Source: Zoogloeaceae bacterium
GTDB lineage: Bacteria > Pseudomonadota > Gammaproteobacteria > Burkholderiales > Rhodocyclaceae
DNA length: 45,184 nucleotides
Assembly (NCBI GenBank): GCA_031273565.1
Contig: JAISRR010000210.1
Location: forward strand, 1 to 45,184
Reading direction: 5' to 3'
The notes beneath the pieces are model-generated. The model was not told the origin of the DNA, did not search any database, and saw nothing but the letters and a program-made list of their open reading frames with translations. Shown here one piece after another: positions 9,033 through 17,894 of this stretch; position 1 is the stretch's first letter, and each line of letters begins with the position of its first letter. Position numbers and translations under genes: made by a program.

Positions 9033-10003
9033 ATGTCGGCCGATCTGGAATCAGGCGCCGGATTCTCCGTTGTTGAGGCACACTTCCTCGCACGCGGATG
9101 CGCCTTGTCGTAGACCTCGCTCAAATGCTGAAAATCCAGATGGGTATAAACCTGCGTCGAGGCGATGCTGTTGTGTCCCAGCATTTCCTGCACGGCGCGC
9201 AGGTCGCCGCTGGATTGCAGCAGGTGTGAAGCAAAGGAATGGCGCAGCATGTGCGGATGCACATGCGTGGAAAAGCCGTTTTTCAACGCCCGCCCGGAGA
9301 GACGTTTCTGGATCATGCGCATGGAAATGCGCGTTCCGCGACGGCTGACAAAAAGCGCCGTTTCTTCCGGCGCGGCGAGGCTGGCGCGTACCTTCATCCA
9401 GGCGTCGAGGGCTGCTCTGGCCTTGCCGCCCACGGGCACGATACGGGTCTTGTTGCGCTTGCCGGTTACCCGGACTTCGCCTTCGGCGAGGATGCCGGGG
9501 AACGCATCGAGGTTCAGACGGTCAAGTTCCGCGAGGCGCAGTCCCGACGAATAAAACAGTTCGAACATGGCCTGGTCACGCAAGGCAAGACGTTCGTCGC
9601 CTTCTTCTTCAGCGCCGCTCATCAACCCGGCGCTTTCTTCGACGGAAAGCGCGTCGGGCAACCGTTTGGCCGATTTGGGGGCGCGAATATCCAGACAGGG
9701 ATTGTGCTCGACCCTGCCTTCCCATTGCAGCCATTTATAAAACCCGCGCCAGGCGGAAAGCAGCCGCGCCAGCGAGCGTCCGGAAAGTCCCCGCGCGTGC
9801 AGGATGGCAATTTGTCGGCGGATGGCGAGCGCGTCCAGCTTTCCGAAGGTCTGCCCGTCAGCGGCAATCAGCAGGCGGTCAAGATCGTGCGCGTAGCTGG
9901 TCAACGTATGCGCAGACTGGCGGCGTTGCCCGGAAAGGTAAGCAAGATACGTCGCCACCAGAGCGGCGTTCGGACTCATCTCGACGGATGGCGCGGCGTC
10001 CAT
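9020..10003 (-). CDS. xerC: site-specific tyrosine recombinase XerC
   Basis: Tyrosine recombinase with HPHMLRHSFASHLLQSSGDLRAVQEMLGHNSIASTQVYTHLDFQHL; linked to DUF484 and dapF as in many proteobacteria. Confidence 0.95.
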   Translation of the reverse strand: MDAAPSVEMSPNAALVATYLAYLSGQRRQSAHTLTSYAHDLDRLLIAADGQTFGKLDALAIRRQIAILHARGLSGRSLARLLSAWRGFYKWLQWEGRVEHNPCLDIRAPKSAKRLPDALSVEESAGLMSGAEEEGDERLALRDQAMFELFYSSGLRLAELDRLNLDAFPGILAEGEVRVTGKRNKTRIVPVGGKARAALDAWMKVRASLAAPEETALFVSRRGTRISMRMIQKRLSGRALKNGFSTHVHPHMLRHSFASHLLQSSGDLRAVQEMLGHNSIASTQVYTHLDFQHLSEVYDKAHPRARKCASTTENPAPDSRSADIKKA

Positions 10004-10008
10004 TGACG

Positions 10009-10689
10009 TTATAACGCGCTGTGCGTGACACGCCCCAGCGCGGCGGAGATGAGTTCGCCCAGACGTTCCAGATAGAGCGCGCCCATGCCGCTGTAAAAAC
10101 GTTCGCCATCTTCACTGCCCAGGGCAATCATGCCGACCGCGCCACCGCCATTACGCAGGGCGACCAGGGCTTGCGAACGAATGCGCGGCGCGTGTTCGCC
10201 GAACCAGGCGGTCGCGCCAACGCCGGTCGTCGCTTCCAGACTGGCGGTAGAACCACAGTAGGGTTGGGTCAGGCTTTCGGCAAACCCTTGCAGATCGGCG
10301 CTGACGGCGGCAAATTCGGGCAGGCCGACAACATCCTCGGGTCTTTCCCACAAACGCAGGGCCACATGGGGGATGGCAAAATCGTCGCGCAGGTGAAAAT
10401 TAATCAGGTGCAGCGCGGCCTGAAATGTTTCGGCGGCAACCAGCCCCACGGCAAGCCGATGCATTTTTTCGCTGATGACATCGTTTTCCTCACCGAATGC
10501 GAGCAACTCGCCGAGCTTACGTTCCAGTTTCCGGTTTTTGTCGCGCAGGGCGAGCATTTGCCGCTCGGTCAGCGAGATGGTGCGTCCGCCATGTGGATGC
10601 GGCACAAAAATCGCCGCCAGCCGATCGGCGCAGCGTTCAAAAAATTGTGGGTTTTGTTCCAGGTATTGGATGACTTCTTCGGTCTTCAT
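10009..10689 (-). CDS. DUF484 family protein
   Basis: [56 protein letters not shown] is the DUF484 signature; between dapF and xerC. Confidence 0.93.
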   Translation of the reverse strand: MKTEEVIQYLEQNPQFFERCADRLAAIFVPHPHGGRTISLTERQMLALRDKNRKLERKLGELLAFGEENDVISEKMHRLAVGLVAAETFQAALHLINFHLRDDFAIPHVALRLWERPEDVVGLPEFAAVSADLQGFAESLTQPYCGSTASLEATTGVGATAWFGEHAPRIRSQALVALRNGGGAVGMIALGSEDGERFYSGMGALYLERLGELISAALGRVTHSAL

Positions 10690-11516
10690 AACTCGATTTC
10701 TCCGGTAAAAACGGTAACGGCGGGGCCGGTCATCAACACGGAATGACCCTGCCCGCTCCAGGCGATGGCAAGCGACCCGCCACGGGTTGCGACGACGACC
10801 GGAGAATCCAGCAAACCCCGGCGGATGCCCGCGACGACAGCCGCACAAGCGCCCGTGCCGCAGGCCAGCGTTTCACCCGCGCCACGCTCGAAAACGCGCA
10901 GGCGGATATGACCGCGATCCAGCACCTGCATAAAGCCCGCGTTAACCCGCGCGGGAAAACGCGGATGCGATTGGATCAACGGCCCCTGTTCGGCAACCGG
11001 CGCGACATCCACATCGGCAACCACCTGCACGGCGTGCGGATTGCCCATGGAAACGACGCTGATTTCCAGCGTGGCGTCGGCGATTTCGAGGGGATAGGTT
11101 ATCTTTGCTTCATCACTCACGAAAGGAATTTCGGCAGGGGAAAAGCGCGGCTCGCCCATGTCGACGGTCACCTGCCCGTCGGCTTCCAGACGCGGCGTGA
11201 TGATGCCTTTTTGCGTGATGACGCGAATTTCCCGTTTGTCGGTCAGACCCGCCTCATGCACGAAACACGCAAAACAGCGCGCGCCATTGCCGCACTGCTC
11301 GACCTCGCCGCCATCGGCGTTAAAGATGCGATAACGAAAATCCACCTCCGGCGGCTCGCCGGGTTCGACCAGCAACAACTGGTCGCAGCCGACGCCGAAA
11401 TGCCGGTCGGCGAGAAAGCGCACCCGCTCCGGCGTGAGGGTGATGTTTTGTCGCACGCCGTCGATGACGACAAAATCGTTGCCCAGGCCGTGCATCTTGG
11501 AAAATTTGCATTTCAT
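10686..11516 (-). CDS. dapF: diaminopimelate epimerase
   Basis: [54 protein letters not shown]. Confidence 0.97.
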   Translation of the reverse strand: MKCKFSKMHGLGNDFVVIDGVRQNITLTPERVRFLADRHFGVGCDQLLLVEPGEPPEVDFRYRIFNADGGEVEQCGNGARCFACFVHEAGLTDKREIRVITQKGIITPRLEADGQVTVDMGEPRFSPAEIPFVSDEAKITYPLEIADATLEISVVSMGNPHAVQVVADVDVAPVAEQGPLIQSHPRFPARVNAGFMQVLDRGHIRLRVFERGAGETLACGTGACAAVVAGIRRGLLDSPVVVATRGGSLAIAWSGQGHSVLMTGPAVTVFTGEIEL

Positions 11517-11522
11517 TGCCGT

Positions 11523-12032
11523 TTAAACCCGCTTTTCCATGAGGTAATCGTCCATGATGAATCCTCGCCCGATATCCGTTTCAATGGATTCGCGCACGGT
11601 AAACCCGTGCTTGTGGTACGACTGGATGGCTTTTTCGTTGTGTTTGTTCACCGTCAGAATCACAGCGGGATAACCCAGTTTTCCGGCGCGCGCGGCAGCA
11701 TGGGCAATCAGCGCGCCGCCAACACCCTGACGTTGCAGATCCGGGTGGACGTAGAGCTTGTCCAGCTTGTATTCGCCCTTGCTGAGTTCGCAGAAGGCAA
11801 AGCCGCTACGACGCCCGCCAACAAAAGCCTGATCGAGCCATTTGTCGGCGTCTTTCAGATCATCGTAAAGGCGCTCGTTACCGTAACGCTGCTCAAGCAT
11901 GAAGTCGATCTGTTCCTGTGTAATGATTCCGGGATAGGTCGCCTGCCAGATTTCCCGCGCCAGCGCGACGATGGCCGGAACATCCGGCGGGGTAACAGGT
12001 TTGATGTCAATCTTCAGCATGGTCGAACTCAC
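11523..12032 (-). CDS. GNAT family N-acetyltransferase
   Basis: KLDKLYVHPDLQRQGVGGALIAHAAARAGKLGYPAVILTVNKHNEKAIQSYHKHGF, GNAT motif A/B. Confidence 0.92.
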   Translation of the reverse strand: MSSTMLKIDIKPVTPPDVPAIVALAREIWQATYPGIITQEQIDFMLEQRYGNERLYDDLKDADKWLDQAFVGGRRSGFAFCELSKGEYKLDKLYVHPDLQRQGVGGALIAHAAARAGKLGYPAVILTVNKHNEKAIQSYHKHGFTVRESIETDIGRGFIMDDYLMEKRV

Positions 12033-12919
12033 GAAGGATAAATTTTCGCTTCACCCGGCGGGCGGGTTTTAAAACGTTTGTGCAGCCAATAATACTGCTC
12101 CGGCATGGTTTCCACCTGACGGGCGATGTATTGATTCATGAATGCCGTGTCATCCTCTACGCTTTTACCGGGGAAGTCATCCCAGGGCGGCATCAGTTCG
12201 ATGTCGTAACCCTTGGCCGTCATGCGCGCGATGGAAGGGACAACTTTGGCGCCGGTAATCCGCGCCAATCGGGAAACGCCGGTGATGGTAGCAGCAGACA
12301 CGCCAAAAAAGGGCACAAAGATGGATTCTTTGCGCCCGAAATCCATGTCCGGCAGATAGTAAAACGGCAATCCCTGTTTCATGCCCTTTAATGCGCGCCG
12401 CATTCCTTCCTGACGGGAAAGCAGTACCGGCGTGTTGAACCGCATGCGTCCGGCCATAAAGACAGCATTGAAAACCGGGTTTTTCTGGCTGGAATAGACG
12501 CTGACCACGGACGTGCCCAGAGCAATTGCGATGCCGCCTGCGTCCAGCCCGACGAAATGCGGCGCCAGAATCAGGGTAGGGCAGTCGTCCCCGCGCTGCA
12601 AATGCTCCGCGCCCTTGAGATGAATCAGGCGTTCGAGCCGCTCGCGGGAAGCCCACCAGAGCAGGGAACGGTCGAGCAGCGATTGGGCGAAGACGATGAA
12701 ATGGCGACGCAATACGCGCGCGCGCTTGCCCTCGCTCCAATCCGGAAAACAAAGCCGCAGATTTATACACGCGATCTGGCGGCGTTTGCGCGCAAAGCAA
12801 AACAACAGCAACCCCAGAATGCGACCCAGAAAACGCAGCAGAGGTAAAGGCAGCCAGTGTAAAAACCAGAGCGCGCCCACGCCCGCATAAGAGAAAAAAG
12901 CGGAGAAAAAATTGCTCAT
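12029..12919 (-). CDS. lipid A biosynthesis acyltransferase (LpxL/HtrB family)
   Basis: LILAPHFVGLDAGGIAIA, LPFYYLPDMDFGRKESIFVPFFGVSAATITGVSRLARITGAKVVPSIARM, EQYYWLHKRFKTRPPGE. Confidence 0.94.
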   Translation of the reverse strand: MSNFFSAFFSYAGVGALWFLHWLPLPLLRFLGRILGLLLFCFARKRRQIACINLRLCFPDWSEGKRARVLRRHFIVFAQSLLDRSLLWWASRERLERLIHLKGAEHLQRGDDCPTLILAPHFVGLDAGGIAIALGTSVVSVYSSQKNPVFNAVFMAGRMRFNTPVLLSRQEGMRRALKGMKQGLPFYYLPDMDFGRKESIFVPFFGVSAATITGVSRLARITGAKVVPSIARMTAKGYDIELMPPWDDFPGKSVEDDTAFMNQYIARQVETMPEQYYWLHKRFKTRPPGEAKIYPS

Positions 12920-13758
12920 TGTTCTGTCTTCTGTTCCCGCCCTTTGTAACCTTTGTAGCGATTGTAGCCCCAGAGATATTGCGTCGGGCACTGCTGAACC
13001 AGCGCCTCAATCTCATGGTTAATCTGTTGCGCCCGCGTGAGCGTGTCGCCATTCAAGGCTTCCTGCGGCGCTTGAAAATGCAGCCGGTAGCCGCGTCCCT
13101 GCGGCAGGCGTTCGCCCCAGACCATCAGCGTCGTCGCGCCGGTTTCGGAGAGCCGCGCCGCCAGCGTCATGGTGTAGGCGGGACGACCGAAGAAATCCAG
13201 CCACGCGCCTTCGCCTGTCTTGGGCGCCTGATCGGGCAACATGCCGACGGCTTCGCCTTTTTTCAGCGCCCGAATCAGGGCGCGCACGCCGGAAAGGTCG
13301 GCGGGCGCCAGATGCAGATGTTTGCGCTGACGACCCGCAAGAATCATCTCTTGCAGTCCCTTCTGGCGGGGCGCGCGGTAGAGCACGGTAATCTCGCCGA
13401 AGGCGGACAAATATTGGGCGGTAATCTCGAAACAACCCAGATGCGGCGTCAGGTACAAAATGCCCTTGCCGCTCGCCTCTGCCGCTTCGACCAGTTCCCA
13501 ACCCACGACGTCGACCACCTGGGCATTGGCTTCTTCCAAAGAACGCAGCCAGATACGGGCAAGTTCCAACGTCTGCTTGCCCGCTTCCGCCGCCGCCCGC
13601 CAGCGCAGTTTCGCCGGAAACCCCGCCTGCGCCAGATTGCTACGCAGGTTACGCCGATAGCGGGGTGAGACCAGATAAATGAACACGCCTGCTACCGCGC
13701 CAAGGCGATGCAGCCAGACGAGCGGCAGATGACTCAAGAGTCGGAAAAGAAAAATCAT
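12916..13758 (-). CDS. lysophospholipid / lipid A acyltransferase (LpxL/HtrB family), second copy
   Basis: ILYLTPHLGCFEITAQYLS, GMLPDQAPKTGEGAWLDFFGRPAYTMTLAARLSE, PTQYLWGYNRYKGY; 4-bp overlap with the downstream paralogue. Confidence 0.93.
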   Translation of the reverse strand: MIFLFRLLSHLPLVWLHRLGAVAGVFIYLVSPRYRRNLRSNLAQAGFPAKLRWRAAAEAGKQTLELARIWLRSLEEANAQVVDVVGWELVEAAEASGKGILYLTPHLGCFEITAQYLSAFGEITVLYRAPRQKGLQEMILAGRQRKHLHLAPADLSGVRALIRALKKGEAVGMLPDQAPKTGEGAWLDFFGRPAYTMTLAARLSETGATTLMVWGERLPQGRGYRLHFQAPQEALNGDTLTRAQQINHEIEALVQQCPTQYLWGYNRYKGYKGREQKTEQ

Positions 13759-13805
13759 GACGCCAGGGGACTTGCGCTGCCGGAAAAAAACGTTAAGATT
13801 ACCAG

Positions 13806-13918
13806 ATCGCCGAGTTAAACAGACAACTTGCGGGGCGATTCACAAATACCGCTAAAGCGTCGCCGCTTCTTGGGTCGAAGCCGGTAGCGCCGGTTAATCA
13901 GACCCAAGGAGTTTTTTT
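13806..13918 (+). ncRNA. putative structured cis-regulatory leader of metK
   Basis: Nested stems: AAGCG/CGCTT (13855-59/13864-68); CTTGGGTC/GACCCAAG (13869-76/13901-08), extendable to 11 bp covering GGAG; AGCCGG/CCGGTT (13879-84/13890-95); loop TAGCG (13885-89) complementary to CGCTA (13850-54). Confidence 0.55.
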
Positions 13919-15079
13919 ATGAGCGAATATTTTTTCACTTCGGAGTCCGTCTCCGAAGGCCATCCCGACAAGGTTGCCGACCAGATTTCCGATGCCATTC
14001 TGGATGCCATCCTGAGCCAGGACGCGACCGGGCGCGTCGCCGCCGAAACCCTGTGCAATACCGGCCTCGTCATTCTGGCGGGCGAAATCACCACCCACGC
14101 CAATGTCGATTACATTCAGGTCGCGCGCGATGTCATCAAACGCATCGGCTATGACAATACCGAGTATGGCATCGATTACAAGGGCTGTTCGGTGCTGGTC
14201 GCCTATGACCGGCAAAGTCCTGACATTGCCCAGGGCGTCGATCACGCTCAGGACGATCCCTTAAATCAGGGCGCGGGCGATCAGGGCTTGATGTTTGGCT
14301 ACGCCTGCCGCGAAACGCCTGTGCTCATGCCACTGGCGATTCACCTCTCGCACCGGCTGGTCGAACGGCAAAGCCAGTTGCGTAAAGACGGACGCCTGCC
14401 CTGGTTGCGCCCGGACGCCAAATCACAAGTTACCCTGCGTTACGTGGACGGCAAACCTGTTGCCATTGATACCGTGGTGCTGTCTACCCAGCACGCGCCC
14501 GATATCGAACTTCCCGTCCTGCGCGAAGCGGTGATCGAAGAAATCGTCAAACCTGTGCTGCCGAAGGAATTGATTCAGGGTGAAATCAACTATCTGATCA
14601 ATCCCACCGGACGGTTCGTGATTGGCGGCCCGCAGGGTGACTGTGGCCTGACCGGGCGCAAGATCATCGTCGACACTTACGGCGGCGCGGCGCCGCACGG
14701 CGGTGGCGCGTTCTCCGGCAAAGACCCTTCCAAGGTCGACCGTTCTGCCGCTTACGCTGCCCGTTATGTTGCCAAAAACATCGTTGCCGCCGGTCTGGCC
14801 GAGCGTTGCCAGGTGCAGATTTCCTACGCCATCGGCGTTGCCCAGCCAACTTCCATCACGGTGGAAACCTTTGGCACCGGCAAAATCAGCAACGAAAAAC
14901 TGACCGAACTGGTGCGCGCGCATTTCGACCTGCGCCCCAGGGGGATCGTGAAAACCCTGAACCTGTTACGCCCCATCTACGAAAAAACCGCTTCTTACGG
15001 CCACTTTGGTCGTGACGAACCGGAATTTACCTGGGAGAACACCGATAAAGCGGCAGCGCTGGCGGCGGAAATCCGATAA
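13919..15079 (+). CDS. metK: S-adenosylmethionine synthase (methionine adenosyltransferase)
   Basis: [73 protein letters not shown]. Confidence 0.98.
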   Translation: MSEYFFTSESVSEGHPDKVADQISDAILDAILSQDATGRVAAETLCNTGLVILAGEITTHANVDYIQVARDVIKRIGYDNTEYGIDYKGCSVLVAYDRQSPDIAQGVDHAQDDPLNQGAGDQGLMFGYACRETPVLMPLAIHLSHRLVERQSQLRKDGRLPWLRPDAKSQVTLRYVDGKPVAIDTVVLSTQHAPDIELPVLREAVIEEIVKPVLPKELIQGEINYLINPTGRFVIGGPQGDCGLTGRKIIVDTYGGAAPHGGGAFSGKDPSKVDRSAAYAARYVAKNIVAAGLAERCQVQISYAIGVAQPTSITVETFGTGKISNEKLTELVRAHFDLRPRGIVKTLNLLRPIYEKTASYGHFGRDEPEFTWENTDKAAALAAEIR

Positions 15080-15099
15080 AAAACCGAAAGCTTGAATAG

Positions 15100-15130
15100 A
15101 AATGGCGGGCCAAATGCCCGCCATTTTTTT
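15100..15130 (+). terminator. intrinsic terminator of metK
   Basis: AAATGGCGGGC (15100-15110) loop CAAAT, GCCCGCCATTT (15116-15126) plus T-run. Confidence 0.93.
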
Positions 15131-15207
15131 GCTGTCTCCACAAGAAGCCGTTTTCTTTCTTCCGGGGAAATCGCGGCTGCATGCGCTCGAAAATCAGGTT
15201 TCCGGTT

Positions 15208-15921
15208 TCACGTTCTGGCCATCTCGATGATAAGCGCATGCGCGTCTTTTCCGGCGTTGGCGTTCAGGGTGATGTCTTCTTCCACGATTTCCAGCGCGTC
15301 GCGCATGAAAAGGCGGATGCCACTCACTTCCGCCTCACCTTCGATCAGCGTCAGATAGGCCTGGCGGCCTTCACTCACCTTGAAATTCAGGCGTTTGTCC
15401 TGTTGCAGCAAGGTCACGTAAAGGTGGATGTCCGCATGAACGCGAACGGGTGCGGAACTGTCTGAATCGCCGACCTGCGCCGCGATGGGCAGCCAGATGT
15501 TTTCCCGCGCTGACCCGTCGAAACGAAAATCGCCGTAGTCGGGCGGCAGCCCTTGCTGGTCGGGCAAAATCCAGATTTGCAGCAAACGCAGTCTGTTCTG
15601 ACCGCGATTGTGCTCGCCGTGAAAAACGCCTGTGCCCGCGCTCATGTATTGCACTTCGCCCCGGCGGAGCGTGGCGCTGTTGCCCATGCTGTCAGTATGG
15701 GTCAGTTCGCCTTCCGCCACGTAGGAGATGATTTCCATATTCTTGTGCGGATGTCGATCAAACCCCGTTCCCGGCTCGACCTGATCGTCATTGAGCACCC
15801 GCAACACACCGAATTGCACATTGGCGGGATTACGATATTCGGCAAAAGAAAAATGAAAATGGCTCTTCAGCCAGCCCAGATCGCTGCGCCCCATTTTTTT
15901 GCTGTCGATATATCGCAACAT
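15208..15921 (-). CDS. pirin family protein
   Basis: FGVLRVLNDDQVEPGTGFDRHPHKNMEIISYVAEGELTHTDSMGNSATLRRGEVQYMSAGTGVFHGEHN, canonical pirin cupin motif. Confidence 0.95.
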   Translation of the reverse strand: MLRYIDSKKMGRSDLGWLKSHFHFSFAEYRNPANVQFGVLRVLNDDQVEPGTGFDRHPHKNMEIISYVAEGELTHTDSMGNSATLRRGEVQYMSAGTGVFHGEHNRGQNRLRLLQIWILPDQQGLPPDYGDFRFDGSARENIWLPIAAQVGDSDSSAPVRVHADIHLYVTLLQQDKRLNFKVSEGRQAYLTLIEGEAEVSGIRLFMRDALEIVEEDITLNANAGKDAHALIIEMART

Positions 15922-15948
15922 TTTCCGCTCTCCTCACGTCACACTGGA

Positions 15949-17001
15949 TTATGCCTGACGCGGGTCGTCAAGGTAGCCTTCGCGCCCACCCGTATAAAAA
16001 AATTCCGGCCTTGGCGCGTTCAGGGGAATGTCCTTACGCAGACGCTCCACCAGATCGGCGTTGCCGATGTAGGGTACGCCAATCCCGATGGCGTCCGCTT
16101 CTCCGGCGGCAAGTATGCGGTTGCCGCTTTCCTTGTCCAGCCCCTGATTGGCAACAAGCACGCCCCCGAAGGTGGCTTTCAACTGCGGCCCGATGAGACC
16201 CGGCCCCTGTCCTTCACGAGTGAAAATAAAGGCAATGCGGCGAACGCCAAGTTCCTTTGCCACATAGGAAAAAGTGGCGAGCGGATTGCTATCGCCCATG
16301 CTGTGCGAATCACAGCGCGGCGCGAGATGCACGCCAACCCGACCTGCGCCCCAGACGGAAATGGCGGCATCGGTAACGTCCAGCAGCAGACGGGCGCGAT
16401 TCTCGATGGGGCCGCCATAGGCATCCGCGCGTTTATTGACGCCATCCTGTAAAAACTGGTCAATCAGGTAGCCGTTGGCGGCGTGAATCTCCACACCGTC
16501 AAACCCCGCTTTTTCGGCGTTTTGCGCGCCCTGCCGGAAAGCTTCGACGATACCGGGAATTTCTTCTGTCAGAAGCGCCCTGGGCGTAACAAAAGGTTTG
16601 CTGGGACGCAGCAGATTAACGTGACCCTCCGCCGCCACGGCGCTGGGGGCAACCGGCAATTCGCCGTTCAGATACACGGGATCGGAAATGCGACCGACGT
16701 GCCAGAGCTGAGCAACAATCCGCCCGCCCGCCTGATGCACGGCTTCTGTCACCCGCTTCCAGCCAGCAACCTGGGCGGCATTCCAGAGTCCCGGCACGTT
16801 GGGATAGCCAACGCCCTGCGGTGAAACGGGTACGCCTTCGGAGATAATCAGGCCGGCATCCGTGCGCGCCTTGTAATATTCGGCCATCAAGGCATTGGGC
16901 ACATGTCCGGCATCCGCCCGACAGCGGGTCATCGGCGCCATGATGATACGGTTGGGAAGCTCTAATTCTCCGGCTTGCAGAGGATCGAACAGGGTCGGCA
17001 T
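15949..17001 (-). CDS. old yellow enzyme / alkene reductase (NemA-like NADH:flavin oxidoreductase)
   Basis: LFDPLQAGELELPNRIIMAPMTRCRADAGHVPNALMAEYYKARTDAGLIISEG, AAQVAGWKRVTEAVHQAGGRIVAQLWHVGRIS, GVEIHAANGYLIDQFLQDGVNKRADAYGG. Confidence 0.94.
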   Translation of the reverse strand: MPTLFDPLQAGELELPNRIIMAPMTRCRADAGHVPNALMAEYYKARTDAGLIISEGVPVSPQGVGYPNVPGLWNAAQVAGWKRVTEAVHQAGGRIVAQLWHVGRISDPVYLNGELPVAPSAVAAEGHVNLLRPSKPFVTPRALLTEEIPGIVEAFRQGAQNAEKAGFDGVEIHAANGYLIDQFLQDGVNKRADAYGGPIENRARLLLDVTDAAISVWGAGRVGVHLAPRCDSHSMGDSNPLATFSYVAKELGVRRIAFIFTREGQGPGLIGPQLKATFGGVLVANQGLDKESGNRILAAGEADAIGIGVPYIGNADLVERLRKDIPLNAPRPEFFYTGGREGYLDDPRQA

Positions 17002-17426
17002 GAAAAGCTCCTTACTGTGTTTTGGCAGGTTTTAACGAGGCCGGGCAGCAACGCTGCCCATCGCCTGTTAAGTATTTATGTATACAACAACATCTACTAT
17101 AAAGCACCGGACAAGTCTGTGGAGAAATCTGAAAAATTATTTATATTCATATACTTATAATGAAAATTTGGTTCTTGGAAAGCATGCTGCAAGGCTGTGT
17201 ACAAAAAGGGGACAAGTTATCCACAACTCGACCTGGGTATGGCTTATCCCGAAACGACTGACAACTTGTGCACAGGGTTGTTCATCGGATGGGGAAACAA
17301 AGCGGCGGTTTATTCAATAGGCATTTATATTTATAAGCATTGAATAATTGGGCGCGAGTTGTCTGACGTTGCGTACATCATGCTAAGATGTGCGCTCTTT
17401 TTTACATATCTCGTCGGGAGAAGGCA

Positions 17427-17801
17427 ATGGAAAAATGGTTCTTGGATGTACTCAAAAACAAGTACGCCGATTTTGAGGGTCGGGCGCGGCGGAAGGAATA
17501 CTGGATGTTTACTCTTTTCCAGTTCATTATTCTCGCTGGCTTGTCGGTGTTGTCGATAATTGGCAGTTCAATCAGCGGAATTTTAGGTGTCATATTTGCT
17601 GGGATTTACTTGCTTGCTGCTTTGGGGTTGCTGGTGCCCTCTTTGGCAATCTTTGTGAGAAGGCTGCATGATACCGGAAGGAGTGGATGGTTCATTCTTC
17701 TTGGCTTGATTCCACTGGTCAGCCTTATTTTGCTGGTTTTTGCCTGTCTGGACAGTCAACCCGGTGACAATCAGTACGGCCCCAATCCCAAAGGACAGTA
17801 G
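17427..17801 (+). CDS. DUF805 domain membrane protein
   Basis: MEKWFLDVLKNKYADFEGRARRKEYWMFTLFQFII... RRLHDTGRSGWFILLGLIPLVSLILLVFACLDSQPGDNQYGPNPK, DUF805 hallmark. Confidence 0.94.
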   Translation: MEKWFLDVLKNKYADFEGRARRKEYWMFTLFQFIILAGLSVLSIIGSSISGILGVIFAGIYLLAALGLLVPSLAIFVRRLHDTGRSGWFILLGLIPLVSLILLVFACLDSQPGDNQYGPNPKGQ

Positions 17802-17844
17802 GCCGCGCCCGCAATCCAGAAATCAGATTCAACGGTTTTTCCTT

Positions 17845-17875
17845 CAACGCCACTGTTATACAGTGGCGTTGTTTT
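17845..17875 (+). terminator. intrinsic terminator between the DUF805 gene and metH
   Basis: CAACGCCACTG (17845-17855) / CAGTGGCGTTG (17861-17871), 11-bp perfect stem followed by TTTT. Confidence 0.75.
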
Positions 17876-17894
17876 ATCCCGGAGTTCCAAAAAA

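Noticed and set aside
9020-10003. Tyrosine recombinase as a phage or island integrase
   Set aside because: Sequence and the dapF-DUF484-xerC neighbourhood indicate the housekeeping XerC; no tRNA or att repeats seen nearby.
12029-13758. Tandem LpxL-type acyltransferases as an unusual duplication
   Set aside because: Paired late acyltransferase-like genes near metK and dapF appear to be a normal arrangement in betaproteobacteria; not considered novel.
13760-13918. Assignment of the metK leader to the known SAH, SAM-I or SAM-II riboswitch classes
   Set aside because: I could not find the conserved core motifs I know for these classes; left as an unassigned structured leader pending a covariance-model search.
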